A stretch of DNA of 64,000 nucleotides from Citrus sinensis (Eukaryota > Streptophyta > Magnoliopsida > Sapindales > Rutaceae). The notes below the pieces were generated by a model. That model did no database searches. It was not told where the DNA came from and saw nothing but the letters and a program-made list of their open reading frames with translations. The stretch covers positions 46,155,001-46,219,000 of the forward strand of contig NC_068558.1 in the NCBI RefSeq assembly GCF_022201045.2. The letters run 5' to 3'. This document shows, one piece after another, positions 11,532 to 21,240 of the stretch. The translations under genes and the position numbers were made by a program. Position 1 is the stretch's first letter; every line of letters begins with the position of its first letter.

Positions 11532-12183
11532 TTCCAAAAACCTTAACCAACCACAAACTATCAAGCTCCTCCCATAAATTCAGCCATAATGTCTACGCAC
11601 ACCCAGATGCTATAATTGCAGCTCAATAACTATTCTGTAATGGGCGCATTAACTTATAATTAAAGCGACGCATTAAACCCAGCAACGCCAACGTATTGAA
11701 AATGGTATGATAATCAGGGATGTTTATCAAAGTACTGAAAAGTTCAGAGAAGGGGGAGAACTCTCCTTTTCAATTTTGACTCTTTTATTACATTTACTTA
11801 AGATTATTTATTCATAAAAACTAGAAATGACATATTTGGTTTTTCTTGTAAACCCAATAATTGACTTGAGCGTTATGTTTCCGGCGCCTTCAACCATTCC
11901 CTATAATTTCAAGTACTTGTTGATCACAAGCTTGAAAGTTATCTGCTCATGAATATTCTACTCGTAGTCGGAGGATCTTTTTGGAGATCAACCAACAGCT
12001 TCCCACCAAATAAATTAAATACTAATGCGGGGATCTAAGATCTAATCACTAACCAACTCATCCAAATTTTGGCATTAATAAAAATGATAATCTTTCTTAC
12101 TCGTGGCCGACGAGGTCCCTAACCTTTTGGTGCTACTAAGTACATATGAATCTGATAGCTCTAAATTATAAAAAAAAAAAAAT

Positions 12184-12335
12184 CTTTGAAATAGGCTCTA
12201 TAAGCTATTCCACTGTAAACTTTGCCAGTTCCATATCCCATGGGTTCGTGTGAAGCACTCCTGCTTTGCCCTGTTACGTAGTCGTGACTTTGCTCTGGAG
12301 CATTTATTCCCACTGTAACATTTATTGTACAACCC
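12184..12335 (-). pseudogene. Pectin methylesterase exon fragment, unit 1
   Basis: On the minus strand this encodes CTINVTVGINAPEQS and then YVTGQSRS and YGTGKVYSG, which align with exon 4 of the intact PME at 17429-17679 ([33 protein letters not shown]). The acceptor AG is lost (GCTGGG in place of CAG), the exon stops short after SGIAYRAYF, and no other exon lies nearby. It is the remains of a second PME gene, different from the intact one. The same lost acceptor is seen in unit 2 at 19899-19925, so it was already dead before duplication. Confidence 0.75.
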
Positions 12336-12364
12336 AGCATGCACATGCGAAAACAAAAAGTTTA

Positions 12365-12393
12365 ATGTATGTATGTATGTATGTATGTATGTA
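12365..12393. repeat. ATGT microsatellite
   Basis: Seven perfect ATGT units in non-coding DNA next to the PME exon fragment. The counterpart in unit 2 is instead a CA/TA-rich region near 19970-20010. Confidence 0.85.
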
Positions 12394-14378
12394 CAACTAC
12401 AAAATTAAAAAAAAAGACAGATTTTTATGTAATGTACTTTGTCTTATAGTATATTAAAGTATTGCGTTTTTTATTTTTTAATGTTTAAATTTTAACTTGT
12501 CATTAACTTTAATATGATCATAAATTCTTGATTGGAAACTCATCTATATATTGTATGTTTATAATGTACATTGAACGTAATGCCTATAGCAACAACATTG
12601 TGAGGAATGGAGTGTTGTATTAATTTCTCACATGTTGTGGACGAGTATAAATCATTATAATTGTCTTATATTTTATCATATTAATATGTGATTAATAGGG
12701 ATTGTAGAAATCTCCATGAGTTTGGAGCCTTATGGAGCCCCACCCCAAATGAGGTGAATTTTGAATATTTTTTAGAGAATGTGAAAAAATAAATTTCAAA
12801 TTCTTAATGAGAGGGGGTTTGATTTTTTACTCCCCGCCACACCCCCACCCCAATCCCCATTATATATGAATATTTTATCATTTTTGTTCACTAATTTTTG
12901 TTTTATCAATTATAATATTGGTTAATAAATTTCTTTTATATTTTTACCTAATATAAACAATTTATAACTGAAATATTATAATTCTTATTTAACCCTAAAC
13001 ATTGTTATATCTTATTTTCTCCCTCGAGAAACTGCTCTATTAAAATATTTTTAAGTTTTGATATTATTTCAAGATATTATTTCAATACTTTGGAGATCTT
13101 TTTAAGATGGGGATGAGAAAATCATTCCTCACATGTGAATTCCCCATTCTCACCCCACTAATTTTTTTTTAGAAAAAAAATGATGTTTTTAATGTGACAT
13201 TTTTTAAATTAAAAACGTGTTTGGCAACTTATTTTCAAATAGTACATGAAAATGAAAAATAATAAAAACGTGTTTGGTTGTTTGTCTGAAAATATGAAAA
13301 GTAATGAAAATCTATTTAGCATAATATTTTATAAAACACATTTTTGGACTTTTTATTATTCACTAAAATAGTATTTTTATTGGTTATTATTATTTTTTAT
13401 TAATTTAAATAAAATACAATGCAAATGAACTCGACCACAACCTTTTTTTTTTTTTTCTTTCTGGAGTAGTTTATTTGTGAACAATTCGAATTTACATTCC
13501 AAAAAATATTATAAAGATGCAAAGTACAGATTATTTTTTCACTCACTTATGTCTAATTATTTATATGTTTATAGCAATGGTCATTAGTTAAAACATTGAA
13601 AAGAGAGAAAAAAAAATCATCGTATTTGGCACAAGTAAATCACGCCACACTACTTCCAAATTAATTTTTAATTACATTAATTTAATTTTTAATTTCAATT
13701 AAATAAAATAAATTTAGGATTGTCACTACATATTATTTTCATAATTTAATAATAAGTCTGGCACATATTGTACGAATTATTTTTATGTATGGAAATATTT
13801 TATTAGGGAGCTTGCAAGGAGAGGGATGAGATTTTTGTAAAGAAAGAAAGAAAAATAAATGAGATGTATACGGGTCTCGGGAAGACAAATCACTGACACA
13901 CTTTTTTTTTTTTTTGTTAACTTTTTTCCATTGTTCTCTTAGAGTTCTCCTACTTCTCTTCAAAAATGATAGAGAACGGGAACTTTTTATTTTTAATTTT
14001 TTTTCAATTTACTGTTATAAAACTGTTTACCGAACATATTTTCTTAATTTATATCGAGTGAAAAAGGCTACTAAATACACCCCAAGTAACTCCGACCCAT
14101 TGAGAGTTACTATACAGCTATTTGGCAAGAGTTTAGTCACTCTCATATTTCTCTCTCTCGTTCATGCTTTGCTGCTCTTGCATGCGCGCGTGCGTGCAGA
14201 TGGAGGTGTTGAGTTTGGTTTTGCAGCAAGTAGTAGTTGAATTGAAGAAGTCAAAATCTGTAACAGGAGCTGAGCAGCATTAATCATGGTTGGTTAACCG
14301 ATGTGAGGACTTGAATTTCTTTCGCAAGCATGTATATGTTTGGAAATGCAAGATCACGGGCTTAGAGGTTAATTAAGA
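12394..14378. other. AT-rich non-coding end of unit 1
   Basis: 12560-12700 and 14080-14378 have clear matches in unit 2 (about 20250-20365 and 20555-20850). The 1.3 kb between is AT-rich, with no unit 2 counterpart and no coding signal. It includes GTGTTTGG motifs near 13220 and 13268 that may be MITE debris. Nothing else is recognised. Confidence 0.5.
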
Positions 14379-15658
14379 TTTTTTTGTTCACATAATGTTA
14401 ATATGTTTCTCAGCAAGGCATAATAATGTATTTCTGTCGTCTCTGAGACTCTGCCTTAGCCCTGCTGCCAGTGGTGTGAAAAAATTACTGGGTAAATATT
14501 AATATATTGTCGGCTAAACAAACAGCTGAAAACATTAGGTCACACTGAGAAACAGGCAGGAAGACATTTATTCACTTATTTCATCGAAATTACGCCCCAA
14601 ATGATCCGATACTTTGTTGCATCAACGGCGCTCAAAAAAAAAAAAGAAAAAAAAGAAAGAGAAACTAAGTTTCTAAAAGCATACCGTATGCAATTTCTGT
14701 CTTCCACTCCACGAAAACAAAACTTTGTGGTGCTCGTTTCCAAATGCTATAGAATTGTGAAAACAATCGTGCGATTGGATCAGGAGGAATGCATAATACA
14801 TACTGAATGAACCTTTTACTGCCTGCGTACGCCCTTGTTTCGACGACGGGCGGTATGCTTATTGATTAAAATTTATCCCATCCTATTGCTATAATCTTCC
14901 TTAATTTAGACTTTATTTGTTTCGTTGTTTGTTCCCTTCTGCCGTGAGTCGTCATCCATATTGCACGTGACAATCAGAATAAAAAGATATCTTCGCATGT
15001 GTAGTTTTTGGGCCTTGACTGAAAGTATGATTCGCGTAGCGATGGCCCATCCCTCTTCAAATTTGATTTCCTTATCTTTGGGGCTTAAGCCCATCCAAAT
15101 CCAAACTAATAAGGCCCAAATCTTCAAAGTCAGAGCTCCCCGCAGCTGGTAAGATAAATTGGGTGTATGCATACATTGACCGCACACGTACCCAACTCAA
15201 TTGTCAAACAATGTGGCCCACGCAACAAATTCCTCCTCCCTGGTGCTTCTTCATTCTGTGCTGTGCCAGTGAATACCAACCAAAGAAGAAGGTGAGTTTT
15301 AGCAAGATACGTAACGTACTTATCTCCTGATTTCTAACCAACTGCACTAATGGTTAGTGGAGTAGCTTTTACGGACTCGGGAAATCCGTAACGGAGGCAC
15401 GTATAATCCACTGACTCATTACACCGTGTTGGAATGATAACATAATCGTGGTGAGTTCTACGTACCCATCTAGGTGCTTCGATAATGGCCTTCACATTCA
15501 ATTGCTATTTGGATTTTCCTTCTAATGTCTTTAGTACAGAGCTCATATTGCACTTGCACGTTCTCTATTGGCAAGAGAAAGGGCCAGCGAAAGGTTGGTA
15601 TTACGTTGTTGAGGGTTGCTGTTTGATTATAAGTGGCACCGGCCACAAGTTTCCTGTT

Positions 15659-15743
15659 GACGATTCATCACAATAAGCACTCCGGGTGACGATTCATCAC
15701 AATGAGCACTCCGGGTGACGATTCATCACAATAAGCACTCGGG
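15659..15743 (+). repeat. 29-bp promoter repeat, three copies
   Basis: Copies at 15659-15687, 15688-15716 and 15717-15743. The middle copy has one change (AATGAGCACT for AATAAGCACT). Same element as at 6706-6761, with one extra unit, at the same place upstream of the TATA box. Confidence 0.75.
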
Positions 15744-15834
15744 GGAATCAGGAGTGGTGCAATGTGCTTTCATCAATATCAAAATTATGACTCGTATCCG
15801 CCACTTCCTTTCATACAGTGTAGTAATCCTCCCT

Positions 15835-15842
15835 TATAAATA
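15835..15842 (+). promoter_or_regulatory. TATA box of glycine-rich protein gene 2
   Basis: TATAAATA, 134 bp before the ATG. Its surroundings are nearly identical to those of copy 1. Confidence 0.7.
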
Positions 15843-15968
15843 GGCGTCTTGATGCAAAATATACGGCATCAGATTCAGACGAGCTAACATTGCAACTCTT
15901 GATTCTCTTTACTTGTTTTCTTTGATCATTGTCTTGCCTACTCTTCAATAAGTTCTATTTAGAGAAAC

Positions 15969-16697
15969 ATGGCTGCGTTCTTAAGAAATGTTGGGATGTA
16001 TGCTATCACATTATTCATGCTGATAGCTGTAGTAGGGATAACTGAAGGGCGGCAAATTGAGAAAGAAAGTATGACTATGCACAAGGACAATGGTGATGCT
16101 ATTGCACGGTGCATAAATAATGGTGCTGAAGTTGGAGATAGCAAATTGGGTTGTGGCAGAGGTAGTGGTGGACTAGGTGTTGGTGGTGGTGGAGTTGCTG
16201 TTGGAAGTGGAGTCGGGGCAGTTGGAGTGGGAGGAGGTGTAGGAGCCGGTGGCGGATTTGGAGGAGCTGGAGGTGGAAGAGGTGGGGCAGTTGGTGGAGT
16301 TGGAGGAGGTGTAGGTGCAGGTGGCGGGGGAGGCATCGGAGGTGGAAGAGGTGGTAGAGGTGGAAGGGGAGGTGGTGGTCGATGTAGAGGTGGAAGAGGA
16401 GGCGGTGGTGTAGGGGGAGGTGGAGGAGTTGGTGGAGGTGTAGGTGGCGGTGCTGGAGGTGGTGTAGGAGCTGGCGGCGGAGTTGGTGGAGGAGTAGGTG
16501 GTGGTGTTGGAGGTGGCGTCGGAGCAGGTGGTGGTATTGGAGGAGGCGTTGGAGCAGGTGGTGGAGTTGGAGGTGGTGCCGGTGACGGTGGCGGTGACGG
16601 TTCCGGCGCTAGAAGAGTGGAAGGCATTGGAAATGTGCATGGACATGGTGATGACAAAGGTGCTGCAAGTGTGCATGGTCATGGCGATGGATTTTAA
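15969..16697 (+). CDS. Secreted glycine-rich protein, copy 2
   Basis: A 242-residue, single-exon paralogue of the gene at 6986. The signal peptide (residues 1 to about 27) is nearly identical, with T3 changed to A. The repeat region differs more, with RGG-rich patches (RGGRGGRGGGG at mid-protein) and fewer GGG-V units. The His/Gly tail is kept (VHGHGD twice, ending GDGF). The reading frame, signal peptide and tail survive despite length change in the repeats, so both copies are probably functional. Predicted role: structural or regulatory protein of the cell wall. The convergent neighbour is the PME gene, 450 bp downstream on the minus strand. Confidence 0.85.
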   Translation: MAAFLRNVGMYAITLFMLIAVVGITEGRQIEKESMTMHKDNGDAIARCINNGAEVGDSKLGCGRGSGGLGVGGGGVAVGSGVGAVGVGGGVGAGGGFGGAGGGRGGAVGGVGGGVGAGGGGGIGGGRGGRGGRGGGGRCRGGRGGGGVGGGGGVGGGVGGGAGGGVGAGGGVGGGVGGGVGGGVGAGGGIGGGVGAGGGVGGGAGDGGGDGSGARRVEGIGNVHGHGDDKGAASVHGHGDGF

Positions 16698-17149
16698 ATG
16701 ATTTTGGTTCAATATCATTAGAAAGTCATAATGTAAGCTCTATACACATACAACGCTTGCATGAGATGGCATAGCTAAGATGAATCGAAAAATAATAAAT
16801 AATGGAGAATAAAGAGATGTTTCTATAATTTTATGAATTCGGATTACCTTTTATTCCAACCAATTAATTAAGTTTCGTTTCTTTATTCAGTCTGTTTGTT
16901 AATTTTTAAGATTAATATTCTCATAATAAAATCAAATTTTACAAGAGAAACTCATATTCGGAACTGATCAGGATGAATATTAATTAAAGACTAAGAGGAG
17001 AAGTGAATTAATATGAATTTTTCTTTATTAGCTTAAAATAAAATTGATAAATGAGCGGCAACACAAAGGTACTGCAGTTAACATGCATTGATTATGAGCA
17101 ATAACACATTAACGGCAACGGCTGCAGTCAATATAATTAAATAAGTACA

Positions 17150-18686
17150 CTACAAGACGGAAGGTAGTTTGGCAATCCATCCGTCGTGGTCTATGAATGA
17201 ACTATCCGTAAATTTTTTCACTTCATCAACGCTGAGATGCTTCTCCCAACTCACACGCTTGGATGTGTCTGCTCCAGCTCCTCTGCAACGTGCCTCCGCA
17301 TATTCAATATTTTCTCTACAGCACCAAATTACAGAAAGTGTCCGTACAATTAATATTTTCTCTGCGATCGAGCATATTCAATATCTAGAGTATATGAATT
17401 AAAATTAATTTAATTTAAAAAGTCTTACTCATGCTCAACGTGGTTCCATGCATTCCAACCTTGAGGTTCTACCATATCTGTTAGCACTGAATTAACGATA
17501 ATAACTCTTGAAAAGGCTCCATATGCTCGTCCGAGATAAGCTTTACCACTCCCAAGAAACTGACAGCTTGTGAATACAAAACCACTGGGATCATCTGTAG
17601 AATTTCTCCCCTGAGCTGTTATATAGCCATAATCTTTTTCTGGAAGGTACTCTTTTAATGTAACATTTACTGCACAATTCTGCGAATCACAGTACGTAGG
17701 CGCCTAAGATTTTTACCATTCATTAACAAATTCATTTAAGTTAATCATATATATAAATATATATATAATGACAGCCGGTACTGTACGTCAACCAAAAATT
17801 TTTTGTTTTATTATTATTATTATTATTATATACTTACGTGATAGATAGACTGGCCATTGCCAAAAATGAAATCAATTGCACCTTCTATGTAACATTGATG
17901 GAAGTAATGGCGCCCGTGGTCGTCAAACAAGGTATCTTGCAGGCCTGCAAAACCACAGTTATAGAAAGCCGATTTATCCCCTGATATTCTTGCAGCCAAA
18001 GCTTGTTTTACTTCCATTCTCTCTTGGTTCTGGCGGTAGCTAGGCGGCACGTTATACGTATTCTGCATGTTAATATTGTTCAAAACGCACATACACAGAC
18101 ATGATTAAAACATATATACATAAGCTACCTGCTAGCCAATTATATTTATCTATCTAGCTACCTGAAACAAAATGCCCTTAGCAACTACATTTTCGGAAAG
18201 GGAAGTGAAAGTAGGGCTACTGATGGTCGTGTCATGGTCGCCCCATTGGATTTTTGTGGTTCTACTGCTTGCTCCTTCAAGAAAAATGCATGGTTTGTTC
18301 TGTGGAATTGTAACTTTTTCCCTGTATATACGTATAACAAACAACACACACCTCTCGAAATAAATAAATTAACGAATTGACATGATGAAGCTCGTACAAA
18401 TGTACTCGTGTATATATGAATGTGTGTGATTATATATATAAATAGGTTTTTACTGATATATTTCAGGAGAAATTTGAATGCGTATCCACTGATCGTTGTT
18501 GACAGGAATGAAGTTGATGGCATCTTGAATCTTTGTGAAGTTTCCCCCACCAGAACGAGATACACTAATGGTATACGCCACTTTAAGTGGATTGGCATTA
18601 TTCAATTTACAATCCAAAGCTGTGGAGACATTGGAAGAAAGCAATAACAATGTTACAGCAAACAAAAATGAATTTAAATAGTACAT
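17150..18686 (-). CDS. Pectin methylesterase without PRO domain
   Basis: Removes methyl esters from homogalacturonan in the cell wall. Five exons on the minus strand: 18454-18686, 18162-18321, 17838-18062, 17429-17679 and 17150-17315. All have GT-AG introns and matching phases, giving 344 residues. A signal peptide (about 1-24, [17 protein letters not shown]) leads straight into the catalytic domain, so this is a PME lacking the N-terminal inhibitor-like PRO region. Active-site motifs are present: Q151 in QALAAR, Q173 and D174 in GLQDTL, D195 in DFIFGNG and R257 in LGRAYG. The usual LGRPW motif is LGRAY here, and the first motif is PEIYQE in place of GxYxE. The C terminus has the usual [12 protein letters not shown] and SFIDHDGW signatures. 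A TATATAA at 18826-18832 may be its TATA box. The gene appears intact and is the only complete PME in the window. Confidence 0.92.
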
Positions 18687-19898
18687 TTTATGTTAACAAA
18701 TTAAGAATACTTTTTTTTCCTGAAAAAGATAATAAATTAAGAAGCTTTTGAAAGAACAGTTTGATAGAGAATAATTCTACAGGACATGACTATGTTATGT
18801 TATGTAAAGAGACCAAATGGACATGTTATATAGCCATGTAAACAACTCCATTAGTGCTAGTTTTGCCGATTAAAAAAGTTGGGGGAAAAAAACAACAAGG
18901 TAACCTAATCTGTCCTATTGCCAGGAAAAGAAATAAAATCTCAATCCTTACCAACTAGATCTGGATTTCTTTCCTGCTCAGTTGAATCCAGGGCAGAGAT
19001 TTTGTGGGTTACGTTGGGCGGTAGTCTTTGAACACATTTTTATCAAGTAATTGTAGGTTAAGCCAAAGCCAAAGCTTTTGTGAAATAGATGTAACCATAA
19101 TAAATAATTAATAAAAATGGAGATATTTCAACTTAAATTTTAAAATATCCCCATATAAAATTTATTCTCATTTTTATTTTTTTAATTCTTAAAAATAATT
19201 TACTTTTTAAAATATCCAAACAAGTCTATTCACTAATCCCCATTTTCTCCCTATCGAGAAATCTTTTAACAGAATACTTATTCTATTTTTCACTTTTATT
19301 TGTTCTATTTTTTAATGAAAACTCATCAAATTAAATTTAGTTTACTATTTTTCTAATATATTACACTTTTATTCCTAAATTTCTTCTATTTTTTCTAATT
19401 AAAACTCATCCCATTAACATAATTTACTCTCTAAATAAATCGAGATATTTCTATTAAGTCCAAAGGGAGACAGGAAAAAGAGGATGAGTAAAATATCACT
19501 AATTTTTTACATGTGTAGATTTTTTTTTCTTTTTTTTTTTCCGAGAGAGGATTGATCCCTGTGGCTGAGTTACAAGTAGAAGATTCTTTATTTATAAATA
19601 AATCAGAAAATTAAAGGTTATCGATGAGTCTGTATTCCACAAACTGGTTCACCAATCACCCGCACCGAGTTTCTTCTCCCACGGCGCACGCTTCAAAGCG
19701 TCGGCACCGGGTCCACCACATTTTGCCTTCGAGCACGTACGTACTGCGATTAATTAGAATTTCATCATTAATGTTTAATGCATTTTATATTTCAAATTAA
19801 TTAAAATCTAGTAGTAGCTAGTCTGTGCTTAATTAGAGACATGCATATGTCTGCACGGAAGAATAATTAATTAATTAAAACACTTCTCTTTCTTAATC
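18687..19898. other. PME upstream region and unit 2 non-coding DNA
   Basis: 18687 to about 19130 is the probable PME promoter. About 19200-19880 matches 8425-9021 of unit 1, including the block with GTGGCTGAGTTACAAGTAGA. No gene is visible. Confidence 0.5.
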
Positions 19899-19925
19899 GT
19901 AACATTTATTGTACAACCCAGCACG
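19899..19925 (-). pseudogene. PME exon 4 remnant, unit 2
   Basis: Only the first bases of the dead PME exon remain (minus strand GGGTTGTACAATAAATGTTA), with the same damaged acceptor as at 12335. The rest of the exon is deleted in this unit, so unit 1 keeps more of it. Confidence 0.6.
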
Positions 19926-20214
19926 CACACGTGGAAAACAAAAGTTTCATACACGTACTTTTGTTACACACGCACACATATATCTGTGTGTGTACATACA
20001 TGATATGTATACATACTTTTTGTTAAATATTCTTTTTTCAGTTACGAGTTTTTGATTATATTAAAATCAGGAATGAATTACAAAATAAAAAAAATATAAG
20101 CTTCAATGTAATGCATTTAGTCTTATAGTATATTAATATATATGTTTTTTTATCTTTTAAATTTTAACTTATCCTTAATTTTAATATGGTCAGAGATTCT
20201 TGATTAGAAGCTTA

Positions 20215-20245
<31 letters not shown>

Positions 20246-20850
20246 TGTACATTGAACGTAATGCCTATAGCAACAACATTGTCTGGAATAAAATGTTGTA
20301 TTAATTTCTTAAATGTTGTGGACTAACATAAATTATTCTAATTATCTTATATTAATACGTGGTTAATGTCAAATATTAGAGAGTAATTTTGATAAGCTCA
20401 TTTAGTAAGTGATAAAAAATATTATGTTAATTGAGTCTAATTTTATCACATCACATATAATAACATATTATGGAAAACCATAACCTTTAATCCGTTATTT
20501 TAGTTCTGTGACGGGGGAAAACTTTATAACTCAAACTTAAGTATCCGTACACTCAGCCATGTAAGTAACTCTGACCCATTGAGAGGTAGGCAGTATGCAG
20601 CCATTTGGAAAGAGTGCAGTCACTCTCATACTTCTCTCTCTCGTTTTCACATTTCTCCCATGTGCGTGCAGATGGGGGGTGTTGGATTTGGTTTTGCAGC
20701 AAGTGGTAGTTGAATTGAAGAAGTCAAAAACTGTAACAGGTGCTAAGCAGTATTAATCATGGCTAACGAAGGTGAGAACTTGAGTTTCTCTCGCAAGCAT
20801 GCGTACGTTTGGAAATGCAAGACAACGGGCTTAAAGCTTAAGATTTATTC
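19926..20850. other. Non-coding end of unit 2
   Basis: AT-rich. Contains a TA microsatellite at about 20220-20245 and blocks matching 12560-12700 and 14080-14378 of unit 1. No gene is visible. Confidence 0.5.
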
Positions 20851-20904
20851 AGCATGGGAGTGAAACTAGCGCTAATAGATGCGCTTTGATGCTCGCTGAC
20901 TTCG

Positions 20905-21235
20905 ATAACGCATGGTTTGTTCTTTGGAATTGTAATTTTCTCCCTGCATGCATGTACACATGTATGAATGTATACATATCGTTTTAATTTAAGATAGTAT
21001 AAGTAGAAATTAATCAATGTTGCATTTCCAGGTTTATTAATTACTTGCTGATATTTTCCAAGAGAAATATGGATGCGTATCCACTGATTGTCATTAGCTG
21101 AAGCAGTTTGAACATTTGTGGAAGTTTCCGTGGCAGGAATGATCTACATTTATGGTAAATACGACACTGATAGAAAGATATAATATCAAAAACAGAAATT
21201 AAGAAGAATGAGAATGGTTGGTTTATTTGGTGCAT
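20905..21235 (-). pseudogene. PME exon 1-2 remnants
   Basis: On the minus strand, 21049-21235 resembles exon 1 of the intact PME: an ATG at 21233-21235, a hydrophobic start, then a GNF-like and NDNQWIRIHIS block. That block lies in a different frame from the ATG. 20905-20945 resembles the start of exon 2 (GEKITIPKNKPC-like) after an intron-like gap. Frameshifts and lost exons make it a pseudogene. With the exon 4 remnants it defines a second ancestral PME gene next to the intact one. Confidence 0.7.
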
Positions 21236-21240
21236 TTTAT

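Larger units (their letters stand above)
9022..12063 (+). mobile_element. Decayed gypsy-like LTR retrotransposon, non-autonomous
   Basis: Two related LTR-like ends begin TGTTTGGGGAAT at 9022 and 11308. Both share the stretch CCGGCGCCTT and a following block ending ACCAAATAAATTTAATACTA (5' copy) or CACCAAATAAATTAAATACT (3' copy). The first LTR ends at about 9325 and is followed at 9330-9347 by TGGCGCCGTCTACGGGGA, a primer-binding-site region of the sort seen in plant Ty3/gypsy elements. A purine-rich tract precedes the 3' LTR at about 11290-11304. The 3' LTR (about 755 bp) is much longer than the 5' LTR (about 300 bp), so one is rearranged. The internal 2 kb has no gag or pol, only repeats. 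The site in unit 2 is empty (TAATTAAAAC at about 19871-19880), so the insertion postdates the duplication or was never copied. Confidence 0.6.
5253..14378. repeat. Tandem duplication, unit 1
   Basis: From the motif GTCCACATAATGTTAATATG (about 5259) this unit can be followed against unit 2, which starts at about 14379. Matching blocks are 5253-8420 with 14379-17140, 8425-9021 with about 19200-19880, about 12300-12700 with 19890-20365, and 14080-14378 with about 20555-20850. Differences: unit 1 has an LTR element at 9022-12063, about 200 bp near 5497-5700 that unit 2 lacks, and about 1.3 kb of extra sequence near 12.7-14.0 kb. It lacks the intact PME gene found in unit 2. The match was made by eye, so the boundaries are good to a few tens of bases. 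Confidence 0.85.
14379..20850. repeat. Tandem duplication, unit 2
   Basis: Starts with GTTCACATAATGTTAATATG (about 14385) directly after the last bases shared with its own far end near 20850. This is the head-to-tail junction expected of a tandem duplication. It holds glycine-rich gene copy 2, the intact PME gene and a remnant of the dead PME. Past 20850 the sequence continues into more of that dead PME, which therefore lies outside the repeated block. Confidence 0.85.

Noticed and set aside
15959..16718. Similar antisense frames over glycine-rich gene 2
   Set aside because: Same compositional artefact as in copy 1; the frames do not keep length between copies.
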